Source: Ktedonobacter sp. 13_1_20CM_4_53_11 (GTDB lineage: Bacteria > Chloroflexota > Ktedonobacteria > Ktedonobacterales > Ktedonobacteraceae). Taken from it: 13,211 nucleotides of DNA. The notes below the pieces were generated by a model. The model saw only the letters and a list, made by a program, of their open reading frames with translations, was not told the DNA's origin and searched no databases. Numbering within the stretch: the first letter of the stretch is position 1; each line of letters starts with the position of its first letter. The translations under genes and the position numbers were made by a program. The stretch spans positions 1-13,211 of the forward strand of contig MNIY01000150.1 in assembly GCA_001919995.1 (NCBI GenBank). The letters are read 5' to 3'. Shown piece by piece: positions 4,823 to 13,173 of this stretch.

Positions 4823-7297
4823 ATGATAACACGCACAAAGTACAATCCAAAAGCAATTGAAGAGAAATGGCAAAAACAATGGGAGGCAGAACAACTCTAT
4901 CACGCCTCCGATATCTCGCCCAGGCCAAAATTCTATCATCTCGTTATGTTTCCCTACCCGTCCGGCGACCTGCACATGGGCCACTGGTACAACTACTCGC
5001 CCTTCGACGCCTATGGGCGCTTCAAACGCATGCAGGGCTATAACGTTATGCAGCCCATCGGTTTCGATGCCTTTGGCCTGCCTGCGGAGAATGCCGCCAT
5101 CAAACACGGCGTACAGGCACGTACCTGGACACTGGCCAACATCGACAAAATGCGTAAACAACTGCGTATGATGGGCGCTCAATGGGACTGGCAGCGTGAA
5201 GTAGTCACCTGCCTGCCTGACTATTACAAGTGGACACAATGGCTGTTCCTGCAATTCTACAAGCACGGCCTGGCCTATCGCACCAAGGCGCCAGCCAACT
5301 GGTGTCCAGGTTGCAATACCGTTCTGGCGAACGAGCAGGTTCTGCCCGATGGCACTTGTGAACGCTGTGGTAGCACCGTTGTTCGCAAAGAGATCGACCA
5401 GTGGCTGCTGAAAATCACCGATTACGCGGAGCGCCTGCTGGACTTTCCCGTTGTGGAGTGGCCCGAAAAGACCATGACTATGCAGCGCAATTGGATAGGA
5501 CGTAGCGAAGGAGCCGAGATACGCTTCGTAGCCGAGATCGATGGGAAGCAGGAACAGATCCCTGTGTTCACCACTCGCCCAGACACGATCTACGGGGTTA
5601 CATTCTTTGTGCTGGCCCCTGAACACCCCTTGGTCGAGAGCATTACGACCCCCGATCAGAAGGCAGCGGTAGATGCTTATGTAGAGCAGGCACGTCGTAT
5701 GACCGAGATCGAGCGCACCAACGTGGAGAAAGAGAAAACTGGCGTCTTTACTGGCGGCTATGTTACTAATCCCGTCAACGGCGAAAAAGTGCCCATCTGG
5801 ATTGCCGACTACGTACTGATGGGCTATGGCTCAGGCGCCATCATGGGCGTACCGGCGCATGACCAGCGAGACTTTGAGTTCGCGCGAAAATTTAATATCC
5901 CCATCCGCGAAGTCATTCGCGCCGGGGATGAGGCACCCAGCGATCCAGCAACCTGGCCAGAGGCAAAAAAACACCTGGGCGTGATGGTTAACTCTGGTCC
6001 ATTCGATGGTACGCCAGCTGATGAAGCTATTGCTCAAGTGACGAAGTACATCGAGGAACAGGGCATCGGCAAGTTTATGGTGACCTATCGCCTGCGTGAC
6101 TGGCTGATTAGTCGGCAGCGCTACTGGGGCGCGCCTATACCTATTGTTTACTGCCCAAACGACGGTATGGTTCCCGTACCAGAGGAGCAACTGCCCGTCT
6201 GGCTGCCTGAGCATGTCGAGTTCAAGTCAACGGGAGAATCACCGCTGCGTTATGAACCGGACTTCCTGAACACGAGCTGCCCTGTATGTGGAGGCCCCGC
6301 GACCCGCGAGGCAGATACAATGGATACCTTCATCTGCTCGTCCTGGTACTTCCTGCGCTATGTCGACCCTCGCAATAGTGAGCAGGCATGGAGCCAGGAA
6401 AAGATGAAGCAATGGCTGCCTGTCGATCAGTATGTCGGCGGCGTCGAGCACGCTATTATGCATCTGCTCTACGCGCGCTTCTTCGTTAAGGCGCTGCATG
6501 ACATGGGTCACCTGGACTTTGATGAACCTTTTATGCGCCTGTTCCACCAGGGTATGGTGCTGGGTGCTGACGGCCAGAAGATGTCCAAGTCACGCGGCAA
6601 CGTAGAGGCGCCCGACAAGTACGTCGCTAAATATGGCGCAGATACCGTCCGCTGCTACATGATGTTCATCGGCCCATTCGATGCCGGCGGCTCTTTCAGA
6701 CCCGACAATTTGGAAGGTGTCTGGCGCTTCCTGAATCGCTTCTGGAGCGTTATCAGCGAAAACTGGATTGATAGTAGGGTCAGTGATAAAGAGACCAGTG
6801 AAAGTAAAGCCATCGAGCGCCTGCGCCACAAGACCATCAAGCGCGTTACAGAAGACCTGAGCAACTTCCATTTCAACACGGCTCTGGCCGCACTGATGGA
6901 GAGTAACAACGTGCTGGTGAAACAGCAGCACGATCCGGTGGCACAGACCGGGGCTTACCGTAAAACCCTGGAGACAATGATGCAACTGCTGGCTCCTATG
7001 GCGCCGCACATCACGGAAGAGTTGTGGCACATCACGGGCCACACCGGTAGCATCCATATGACCGACTGGCCGAGCTATGACGAGGAGATGACACAGGATG
7101 AGACTTTCACTCTGGTGATCCAGGTCAACGGTAAAGTGCGTGAACGCATCGAAGTCTCGTCTGATATCAGCGAAAACGAGGCTCGCTACCTGGCTCTGGA
7201 AAACCCGAGGGTTGCCTCTTTTATTGGCGAGAGCACCGTTCAGAAGGTTATCTATATACCTGGCCGCCTGGTAAATATCGTAGTGCGTAACAGCTAG
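4823..7297 (+). CDS. leuS: Leucyl-tRNA synthetase
   Basis: A class Ia aminoacyl-tRNA synthetase of 824 residues that charges tRNA-Leu with leucine in the cytosol; the length fits the bacterial LeuRS family. The N-terminal catalytic fold has MFPYPSG (42-48) and HMGH (51-54, the HIGH motif). The CP1 editing domain shows the threonine-rich TTRPDTIYG near 250-258 and [13 protein letters not shown], whose aspartate positions the mischarged amino acid. KMSKS is at 586-590. Two Cys-x2-Cys pairs around 160-185 resemble the zinc-binding insertion. A helical anticodon-binding domain follows, and a small C-terminal domain with [11 protein letters not shown] near 766-776 ends the protein. The ATG at 4823 has GGGGAGAGG at 4805-4813. 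Expression is governed by the Leu T-box upstream, as leuS needs when charged tRNA-Leu is scarce. A hairpin terminator follows at once, so leuS is the only protein gene in the unit. Confidence 0.97.
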   Translation: MITRTKYNPKAIEEKWQKQWEAEQLYHASDISPRPKFYHLVMFPYPSGDLHMGHWYNYSPFDAYGRFKRMQGYNVMQPIGFDAFGLPAENAAIKHGVQARTWTLANIDKMRKQLRMMGAQWDWQREVVTCLPDYYKWTQWLFLQFYKHGLAYRTKAPANWCPGCNTVLANEQVLPDGTCERCGSTVVRKEIDQWLLKITDYAERLLDFPVVEWPEKTMTMQRNWIGRSEGAEIRFVAEIDGKQEQIPVFTTRPDTIYGVTFFVLAPEHPLVESITTPDQKAAVDAYVEQARRMTEIERTNVEKEKTGVFTGGYVTNPVNGEKVPIWIADYVLMGYGSGAIMGVPAHDQRDFEFARKFNIPIREVIRAGDEAPSDPATWPEAKKHLGVMVNSGPFDGTPADEAIAQVTKYIEEQGIGKFMVTYRLRDWLISRQRYWGAPIPIVYCPNDGMVPVPEEQLPVWLPEHVEFKSTGESPLRYEPDFLNTSCPVCGGPATREADTMDTFICSSWYFLRYVDPRNSEQAWSQEKMKQWLPVDQYVGGVEHAIMHLLYARFFVKALHDMGHLDFDEPFMRLFHQGMVLGADGQKMSKSRGNVEAPDKYVAKYGADTVRCYMMFIGPFDAGGSFRPDNLEGVWRFLNRFWSVISENWIDSRVSDKETSESKAIERLRHKTIKRVTEDLSNFHFNTALAALMESNNVLVKQQHDPVAQTGAYRKTLETMMQLLAPMAPHITEELWHITGHTGSIHMTDWPSYDEEMTQDETFTLVIQVNGKVRERIEVSSDISENEARYLALENPRVASFIGESTVQKVIYIPGRLVNIVVRNS

Positions 7298-7308
7298 CGA
7301 ACCTGCAT

Positions 7309-7365
7309 AATCGAACCAGGCCCCTTGCCTTCTTCTTACAGAAAGACAAGGGGCCTGGTTCGATT
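7309..7365 (+). terminator. Intrinsic terminator after leuS
   Basis: A perfect 19-bp stem (7309-7327 with 7347-7365) begins 12 bases after the stop codon, with a 19-base loop that can itself form a short TCTT/AAGA pairing. It is followed by pyrimidine-rich sequence (7366-7385) with many but interrupted Ts. Confidence 0.75.
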
Positions 7366-7873
7366 CCTCTCTCATTTCTTCTTTGTTGTAACCTGCCAAC
7401 GACAATATAAGTAGATATACGAAAGTCTACCTACCCGCTTGATGAACGTTACGCGTCTAAAGCTTACCAGCACATTTCCGTTAGTTAACCCGAGCACTTT
7501 TTTCCTTCAAGGATTTTACATTACACCAAAATGGAACCAACGGAGGTGATTTGACGTATATATTTCGAATAAGAAGTGGAGCGGGAGGAAATAGGACACC
7601 CTCCTGTGAGCTATTTAACACATTGCGTGTGGTATTGTAGATAGTTATTTTGCTGGTTACCGTTTATGCTTTAAGCGTAGGGAATAAGTAGTAGAGAAGG
7701 TGAAATTGCTGTCAGGTCAACAAGTAAATTGGTATTTGAAAAAGTACAGCGTCGCGCGTCTATTAAAGTGTAATACATCTCTAAAATAGTCGAGCGGCCG
7801 TTAACCTGATAACCATTGAGAAACGGAAATAAGCTTTAGCGGACAGCCCACGATAGGCAGAAGGACATATATT
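7366..7873. other. Gene-poor 508-base stretch
   Basis: No ORF above 40 codons looks real here. Visible items are a small hairpin GTAG/CTAC with a GAAA tetraloop (7411-7430), a near-perfect anti-SD complement GGAGGTGAT (7542-7550) with no good start codon behind it, an imperfect 15-base palindrome centred on 7672, and possible micro-ORFs of about 29 codons from a TTG at 7551 and a GTG at 7700. A possible promoter for the 75-residue gene is TTGAAA (7736-7741) with TATTAA (7761-7766), spacer 19. The length suggests regulatory DNA, an unrecognised small RNA or a decayed gene. Confidence 0.45.
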
Positions 7874-8101
7874 ATGAATCCGCAAATCCATTCTGAAGAA
7901 CATCTAATCACAGTTACAAGCACTGAATCTGAAACAACTGAAATTGATACACTTACCCAGAGCGGTTTTACCTCTGACGAAATTATGTCACTCCTCTGGC
8001 TCCGCCAATGGTACCAGAATGGTGGCAGTGACCGTACCGAAATCATCCGGCACCTTGAGTTCCTCAAACTGTTAGTGCTGACCGGAAAATTAGAACTGTG
8101 A
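7874..8101 (+). CDS. Small hypothetical protein, 75 residues
   Basis: I do not recognise the family. The N-terminal third is polar and Thr/Glu/Ser rich (residues 1-30), likely disordered, and the C-terminal part (about 31-75) is predicted helical: FTSDEIMSLLWLRQWYQNGG, then RTEIIRHLEFLKLLVLTGKLEL. The Leu/Trp-rich helices, with no membrane-length hydrophobic run and no cysteine, suggest a small interaction or helical-bundle domain. The ATG has an AAGGA-type ribosome site at 7861-7865 about eight bases upstream, and two hairpins directly follow the stop, so it has the marks of a genuine single gene. The long upstream region and separate terminator argue that it is transcribed alone and not with arsA downstream. 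Confidence 0.6.
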   Translation: MNPQIHSEEHLITVTSTESETTEIDTLTQSGFTSDEIMSLLWLRQWYQNGGSDRTEIIRHLEFLKLLVLTGKLEL

Positions 8102-8109
8102 TTAAATCA

Positions 8110-8196
8110 CACAGTGACTCCTGCAAAGGACGTCACTATGTGTTACATAGAAGGGAGAAGGGCGCCCACGTAGGCGCCCTTCTCCCTTCTATGTAA
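8110..8196 (+). terminator. Two consecutive hairpins, the second a 24-bp perfect stem
   Basis: The first hairpin is CACA-GTGAC (8110-8118) with GTCAC-TA-TGTG (8132-8142), nine pairs with a two-base bulge. The second starts at the next base: 8143-8166 pairs perfectly with 8173-8196 around the six-base loop CACGTA. They begin nine bases after the stop of the 75-residue gene. No T-run follows, as with the hairpin after lpdA. The second stem is symmetrical, so it could stop transcription from either side. Confidence 0.6.
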
Positions 8197-8246
8197 TAGA
8201 AGTACCATTTCACACTTTTGTTTACATAGAGGAGCAGGATATAACC

Positions 8247-8321
8247 ATGAGAGGGCAATCTACGTACATAGTGATGACAAGCATTTGCAAGTCGCTTGAT
8301 GATAGCTATTACAATAGGTAA
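8247..8321 (+). CDS. Possible 24-residue leader ORF upstream of arsA
   Basis: An ATG with strong ribosome-binding sequence (AGGAG at 8230-8234 and AGGA at 8236-8239, seven bases from the ATG) opens a 24-codon frame that stops 12 bases before the arsA start. The product begins MRGQSTYIVM and ends SLDDSYYNR. It has no recognised motif and no run of one codon that would suggest classic amino-acid attenuation. It may be a translated leader that couples to arsA, a short functional peptide, or chance. Confidence 0.3.
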   Translation: MRGQSTYIVMTSICKSLDDSYYNR

Positions 8322-8333
8322 GTAAGGACTAGT

Positions 8334-9518
8334 ATGCGCATTATTCTCTATCTTGGGAAAGGCGGCGTTGGCAAAACAACGATCTCCGCCGCTACTGCTG
8401 TTCGTTCCGCGATGTTGGGCAAACGTACCCTTGTAGTCAGTACCGATCTTGCCCATAGTCTGGCCGATTGCCTGAATAAACCGCTGACTTCAGAACCTAA
8501 AGAACTGGCAGCGAATCTATGGGCACAGGAAGTCAATGCCCTGGACGAAATGCGCCGTGGCTGGGGCAAATTACAAGATTCAATGAGCAAGATGTTGCGC
8601 AATCGCGGTATAGATTCTGTTATGGCAGAAGAGCTTGCCCTCATCCCTGGCATGGATGAGATCGTGAGCCTGATCAACATCTATCGTAACGCACGTGAAG
8701 GAGACTTTGACGTCGTCGTCATTGACGCTGCCCCTACAGGTGAGACCGTGCGACTGCTAAGTATGCCAGATACTTTCCAGTGGTATGCCGGGCGCCTCAT
8801 GAATCTACAGAGTGGTACGCTCAATCTCGCCCGGCCATTAATCAAAGCCTTCCTGCCTTCCGGGGAAATACTGGGCGCAGTTCAAGAACTCAGCGAACGA
8901 GTGAAAACGCTGCGCGAGGTGCTGGGCAATCCCGAAATCAGTTCCTATCGCCCCGTCGTCAATCCTGAACGCATGGTCATCAAAGAGGCTTTGCGTGCTG
9001 AAACCTACCTCGCTCTCTTCGGCTATCCTATTGACGCCGTCGTCTGTAACCGCGTCCTCTCAAAAGGCCATTATCAAGATACCTTCACGCAAGAACTCTA
9101 CCAGAATCAAACAAAGCTGCTTCAACAAATTCATAATACATTTGCACCACTTCCCATCTGGGAAGCGCCCTACTATTCTCATGAAATTCTCGGCATTTCC
9201 CAACTTGGCAAACTAGCCGACGTGATCTTTGGTAATCAGGACCCAACGCAGGTGTACTTCCGCGGTCAAATACAAGAGATAACGCGTCAGGGAGACGAAT
9301 ATATCTTGCGCCTTCCTCTACCTCATGTCGAGATGAATAAGGTACTGATGACCAAAAAGGGTGATGAGATGATCGTTGAAATCGGTAACTTCAAACGCGA
9401 CATCACGCTCCCCTCTGTGCTATCCAACCAGGAGGCCACGGTAGCACGATTTGTCAACAAGGCCCTGGAGATTCACTTTACGGTCCCAGACGTCAACTCA
9501 GATTCAGATGTCGCTTGA
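8334..9518 (+). CDS. ArsA/Get3-family ATPase with C-terminal HSP20-like domain
   Basis: A 394-residue cytosolic P-loop ATPase of the SIMIBI class. The deviant Walker A is GKGGVGKTT (8-16) with the signature Lys9; switch I reads STDLAHSLAD (36-45), with Leu39 where most members have Pro (DPAHS); the Walker B/switch II region is VVVIDAAPTGET (127-138). Only one ATPase half is present, as in Get3 and bacterial single-domain relatives, unlike the double ArsA of arsenite pumps. Residues from about 305 form the HSP20-like beta domain (YFRGQIQEI, LPLPHVEM, EIGNFKRDITLP) often fused to such ATPases in Chloroflexota, cyanobacteria and actinobacteria. No arsB, arsR or arsC is near, so arsenite transport is unlikely; handling of client proteins or membrane-protein targeting is more plausible but unproven. 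The Get3 zinc CxxC pair is absent. AAGGA at 8324-8328 supports the ATG. Confidence 0.88.
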   Translation: MRIILYLGKGGVGKTTISAATAVRSAMLGKRTLVVSTDLAHSLADCLNKPLTSEPKELAANLWAQEVNALDEMRRGWGKLQDSMSKMLRNRGIDSVMAEELALIPGMDEIVSLINIYRNAREGDFDVVVIDAAPTGETVRLLSMPDTFQWYAGRLMNLQSGTLNLARPLIKAFLPSGEILGAVQELSERVKTLREVLGNPEISSYRPVVNPERMVIKEALRAETYLALFGYPIDAVVCNRVLSKGHYQDTFTQELYQNQTKLLQQIHNTFAPLPIWEAPYYSHEILGISQLGKLADVIFGNQDPTQVYFRGQIQEITRQGDEYILRLPLPHVEMNKVLMTKKGDEMIVEIGNFKRDITLPSVLSNQEATVARFVNKALEIHFTVPDVNSDSDVA

Positions 9519-9544
9519 CACTTGTTCCAGGGACCCTCTATAGT
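9515..9544 (+). promoter_or_regulatory. recG promoter overlapping the arsA stop codon
   Basis: A perfect TTGACA (9515-9520) contains the TGA stop of the ATPase gene (9516-9518). After an 18-base spacer comes TATAGT (9539-9544). The predicted start is near 9551, about 28 bases before the recG ATG. This is the best sigma-70-type match in the window. Confidence 0.7.
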
Positions 9545-9578
9545 AGAGAGAAACAGTGGATAGTGAACAATCTGAGTT

Positions 9579-12287
9579 ATGCCAGAGACAACCAATCCAA
9601 CGCTCACCAGCTACATTGAACGGGCGCGGAAAGTCCTACAGCACGAACAACGTACTAACCACCAGGACCAGGCGATCAAACCGGGAGGGTTAGAAATCTT
9701 TGTTGTGCGCTGGGCCGATGAGGTCAGTAGCATCTGCAAAAATGCGGGGCTTGACCTGCGCCCCATTCATAGTTTTACCGAGTACCTTGAAGGATACCGC
9801 CAGCAGGACCCCATGCAACGTGCAGCAAGCCTGCGTGCTGCTCTCGCTATACTCAATGAATTAGAGCAACGTGAGCATGGACAGAGAAGTAGTAATGTTC
9901 TGACCCCTCCCACACAGTCTGTTGTTGGACACGATAAAAGTGGTTCAAGCACTCCAGGCCGTAATAAATCAGGTCTTAACAACGAGATTACTGCTGCGAA
10001 AGCGCAAACAAAGCCCGAAAACAAAACGGTAGTGAAACCCCCACAAAATACTACCCGTTTAGAGGCTAATATGTCGGCCGGCCACACCGTACTGACGCTC
10101 CTCAGCGCCGACATTACGGCAGTTCCGGGTGTGGGGGCCTCGATTGCCGCGCGACTCCATAACCTGGGCATTCGTTCTGTGCGCGATCTACTCTTCTATT
10201 TTCCGCGCGAACACCGCGATTATAGCAAACTCGAAAAAATTGCCAGTATTCCCTTCAATGAGCTGACGACGACAATGGGTCTGATCTGGGAAGTGAAAAA
10301 TGTTCCTACGAGCAGCGGCAGGACACGCACTATTGCCACTATCTCTGATGAGACGGGCAAGTTGAATGTCACATGGTTCAATCAATCCTACCTGCTCAAG
10401 CAGTTGAAGGCGGCCCAGGGCTCCTATCTGGTCGTGACCGGCGTCAAACAGCGCTTCGGCAACAAAATCGAATTCTCAGTACGCAGTCACGAACTGCCCG
10501 AGCAGGGTGACCTTGTAAACACAGGACGCCTCGTGCCGGTGTATTCCCTGACCGAAGGCCTCCATGCTAAGTCGCTGCGGCGCTTCACAAAGTGGGCCGT
10601 TGACCGCTATGCGGCGATGATTCCCGATCACCTGCCTGCATCTGTACGTTCAGCAGGAAAACTTATGCCCCTGCCTGATGCAGTTTCTCATATACACTAT
10701 CCCGAAAATGAAGCAGCCCTGATCAACGCCCGCCGCCGTCTGGCCTTTGACGAACTATTTCTGATACATCTTGGCATGCAGGAACGGCGCAGTCGCTGGC
10801 AACGAGAGGCCGCTCGGGGGAACGCTTTCAACATTGACCTCACCAAAATTTTTATCGATCCCCCTGCGGCAGCATCAATAGCGGAGAAAGGTGAATTCAG
10901 CGGCACAGGAGTGACAGGCGAGAACCAGAAACAGGATATGCACAATCCCCTTAACTCTACGCTGTGGTCACCGGTCACCACCAAAGAGCCATTCGAGGAG
11001 ACCTTGCCATTTCGTTTTACTGCTGCCCAACGACGCGTTATTAGCGAAATACTTGACGACCTTGCGCAGAGCAAGCCTATGTGCCGTCTTCTCCAGGGTG
11101 ATGTCGGCGCCGGTAAAACGGCCGTGGCCGCCGCTGCCCTGCTGACCGCGGTCCTCAACGGTCATCAAGGGGCAATCATGGCCCCCACTGAACTGCTGGC
11201 AGAACAACATGCACACAGTATCGGCGCCATGTTGGAACCATTCGGTATTCATACTGTCCTGCTGACCGGCAGCCTGAAACAGCGCGAGAGAACCATGGGA
11301 CGCGCAGCGCTCGAACGTGGCGAAGCAATGGTCGCCATAGGCACCCATGCCCTCATCCAGGAAGATGTGACTTTTAACCGGCTGGGTCTGGTTATTATCG
11401 ATGAACAACACCGCTTCGGCGTTGAACAGCGCGACATCCTACGCCAAAAAGGGTATCATCCCCATATGCTCGTTATGACGGCCACCCCCATTCCACGCAC
11501 GCTTGCACTCACTTTGTATGGAGACCTGGATGTCTCGGTCATCGACCAGCTTCCCCCTGGACGCCAGAAAATCATCTCGCGCTGGCGCACTGGCGCGCGA
11601 CGCGCTGAAGCCTATACCGTTATCGCCCACCAGGTAGCGGAAGGCCATCAAGCCTTTATCATCTGCCCCTTGATCGAGGAGTCAGAGTCACTCGCCGTCA
11701 AATCCGCTACTGCCGAGTTTGAACGTTTGAGTCGCGAGGTCTTCCCCAATTTGCGCCTGGGCTTGCTGCACGGCATGATGAAACCTGCCGACAAGGATGC
11801 AACCATGCGCCAATTCCGCGATGGTGAGCTCGACATTTTGGTGGCAACCTCGGTCATCGAGGTCGGCATCGACGTGCCCAATGCTACCGTCATGGTGATT
11901 GAAGATGCCGACCGCTTTGGCCTATCACAACTACACCAGTTTCGCGGGCGCGTCGGGCGCGGCAAAGACCAGGCGTTCTGCTACGTGCTCAGCGCCGATG
12001 CCGGCCTCCAGGCCCAGGAACGCCTGAATATCTTCCAATCGACCGACGACGGTTTCCGTCTCTCCGAAGAAGACTTGCGACTACGCGGACCAGGCGACTT
12101 CATCGGCGTACGCCAGAGTGGCATGCCTGAACTGCGCATGGCCGACCTGAGCGATACCCGGCTCATAGAATTGTCACGTTCCCTGGCGGAAAAACTTTGG
12201 CAAAGTGATCCATACCTGCGCAAACCAGAGCATGCGGCGCTCCGCGAAAGAATGCGGCTCTTCTGGCAACAATTTATGCCGCATTGA
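9579..12287 (+). CDS. recG: ATP-dependent DNA helicase RecG, long form
   Basis: Superfamily 2 helicase that reverses stalled replication forks and moves branched DNA junctions. At 902 residues it is about 200 longer than E. coli RecG. Residues 1-90 look like the helical N-terminal domain known from Thermotoga-type RecG; about 95-165 is a low-complexity Ser/Thr/Asn/Lys/Gln/Pro-rich linker; the wedge/OB domain follows, opening with the helix-hairpin-helix PGVGASIAARL (from about 183). Helicase motifs are complete: Walker A GDVGAGKT (507-514), DEQH (608-611), TATPIPRT, EVGIDVPNA, and QLHQFRGRVGRG, the last being motif VI. A poorly conserved stretch of about 40 residues (425-465) precedes the helicase core. 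The ATG at 9579 is the first possible start, as an in-frame TGA lies two codons upstream; its ribosome site is weak. It has its own promoter and no partner gene. Confidence 0.96.
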   Translation: MPETTNPTLTSYIERARKVLQHEQRTNHQDQAIKPGGLEIFVVRWADEVSSICKNAGLDLRPIHSFTEYLEGYRQQDPMQRAASLRAALAILNELEQREHGQRSSNVLTPPTQSVVGHDKSGSSTPGRNKSGLNNEITAAKAQTKPENKTVVKPPQNTTRLEANMSAGHTVLTLLSADITAVPGVGASIAARLHNLGIRSVRDLLFYFPREHRDYSKLEKIASIPFNELTTTMGLIWEVKNVPTSSGRTRTIATISDETGKLNVTWFNQSYLLKQLKAAQGSYLVVTGVKQRFGNKIEFSVRSHELPEQGDLVNTGRLVPVYSLTEGLHAKSLRRFTKWAVDRYAAMIPDHLPASVRSAGKLMPLPDAVSHIHYPENEAALINARRRLAFDELFLIHLGMQERRSRWQREAARGNAFNIDLTKIFIDPPAAASIAEKGEFSGTGVTGENQKQDMHNPLNSTLWSPVTTKEPFEETLPFRFTAAQRRVISEILDDLAQSKPMCRLLQGDVGAGKTAVAAAALLTAVLNGHQGAIMAPTELLAEQHAHSIGAMLEPFGIHTVLLTGSLKQRERTMGRAALERGEAMVAIGTHALIQEDVTFNRLGLVIIDEQHRFGVEQRDILRQKGYHPHMLVMTATPIPRTLALTLYGDLDVSVIDQLPPGRQKIISRWRTGARRAEAYTVIAHQVAEGHQAFIICPLIEESESLAVKSATAEFERLSREVFPNLRLGLLHGMMKPADKDATMRQFRDGELDILVATSVIEVGIDVPNATVMVIEDADRFGLSQLHQFRGRVGRGKDQAFCYVLSADAGLQAQERLNIFQSTDDGFRLSEEDLRLRGPGDFIGVRQSGMPELRMADLSDTRLIELSRSLAEKLWQSDPYLRKPEHAALRERMRLFWQQFMPH

Positions 12288-12330
12288 CGTAGTTTTACTA
12301 TATATGCTGAGGAGGGGACTAACAAGCACG

Positions 12331-12351
12331 ATGTTCGGTATTCCCGAACAT
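12331..12351. terminator. Short hairpin between convergent recG and the GntR gene
   Basis: ATGTTCGG (12331-12338) pairs with CCGAACAT (12344-12351) around a five-base loop, in the 85-base gap between two convergent genes. A T-run is missing on both sides, so it is at best a weak bidirectional terminator. Confidence 0.4.
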
Positions 12352-12372
12352 ATTAGCAGTGGGCGAGCAGAA

Positions 12373-13173
12373 TTATTCCGAGTCTTGCGCTCCATTCTTT
12401 CCACCAGTCCGCGCTTGCATTACAGAATGAAGTGCTGTACGTACCAGCACGGGGTCATACTCGGGAGCCAGCACAGCAAGGGTGCCCAGCGCCACGGACG
12501 AGTAATGACGGGCGAGACGCTCAGCAGCTAATCCTGGGTCTCGCGCAAGACAGGCATCTACAATTGCCTGATGCTCACGCATCCCCCGCTCATAAGCTCG
12601 TGGGGCCTCAATACTATAGAACCGTCGGTAGCGCTCGGCATGATCCGAGAGTTGCGCTATCATGGTCACGATACGGGTACCAGCATGGGCCACAAGACTA
12701 AGGTGAAAGGCCCGATGAGGAACCTCCCAGCGTTCATACTCTTCGGGAGTGGGCAGTTCGGCCATCTGGCTAAGGTACCCCTCGAGCCGGCGCAGTTCAT
12801 CTGCCCGGAGGAGAGGAACAGTCAAACGAATGGCCAGCGCTTCCAGACCGATGCGCATCACATACAACTGCTCAAGATCAGGAATGGAGAAGTCTGCCAC
12901 GCGGACGCGATGGTTGGGTTCAGCCTCAACCAGCCCCTCACGTTGCAACATGCGCAGGGCTTCGCGCAAAGGTGTCCGACCGACTCCCGTCAACCGAGAG
13001 AGTTCCCTTTGTGAGAGTTGCACCCCATTGGGAATTTCGCAGCGAATGATCGCTCTCCTGAGCTGCAGGTAGGCAACCTCAGTACTATCTCTTCCACTGA
13101 TAGTATTTTCATACATCATGTGCTGCTCCAGGGAAAAGGCAGGCATCTCCTGGGCAGTGCTATGGTCAGGCAT
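12373..13173 (-). CDS. GntR-family transcriptional regulator, FadR/FCD type
   Basis: A 266-residue DNA-binding regulator. The winged helix-turn-helix covers about residues 32-95, with LSQRELSRLTGVGRTPLREAL (53-73) as the recognition part and REGLVEAEPNHRVRVADF as the wing. Residues about 96-230 form the all-helical FCD effector domain; His157, His201 (REHQAI) and His223 (RHYSS) match the metal-ligand histidines of that domain, which binds carboxylate ligands or their metal complexes. The first 30 residues are an extra, probably disordered segment. An ATG 36 bases further upstream (13209) is possible, but AAGGAGGGAC lies just before the ATG at 13173, so that start is preferred. The gene is convergent with recG and its target genes are presumably beyond the right edge, so the ligand is unknown. 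Confidence 0.9.
   Translation of the reverse strand: MPDHSTAQEMPAFSLEQHMMYENTISGRDSTEVAYLQLRRAIIRCEIPNGVQLSQRELSRLTGVGRTPLREALRMLQREGLVEAEPNHRVRVADFSIPDLEQLYVMRIGLEALAIRLTVPLLRADELRRLEGYLSQMAELPTPEEYERWEVPHRAFHLSLVAHAGTRIVTMIAQLSDHAERYRRFYSIEAPRAYERGMREHQAIVDACLARDPGLAAERLARHYSSVALGTLAVLAPEYDPVLVRTALHSVMQARTGGKNGAQDSE

Noticed and set aside
4793..7405. Long minus-strand open frames (277, 127, 102 and 271 codons) opposite leuS
   Set aside because: They are antisense shadows of a gene with clear family motifs over its full length; none has a recognisable domain or a good RBS.
4078..8196. Long hairpins as transposon ends or CRISPR-like repeats
   Set aside because: The arms differ from one hairpin to the next, no target duplications or transposase are present, and there is no regularly spaced direct repeat.
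12205..13072. Plus-strand frames of 89-147 codons opposite the GntR regulator
   Set aside because: Antisense shadows; the minus-strand protein has a complete HTH and FCD domain and a strong RBS.
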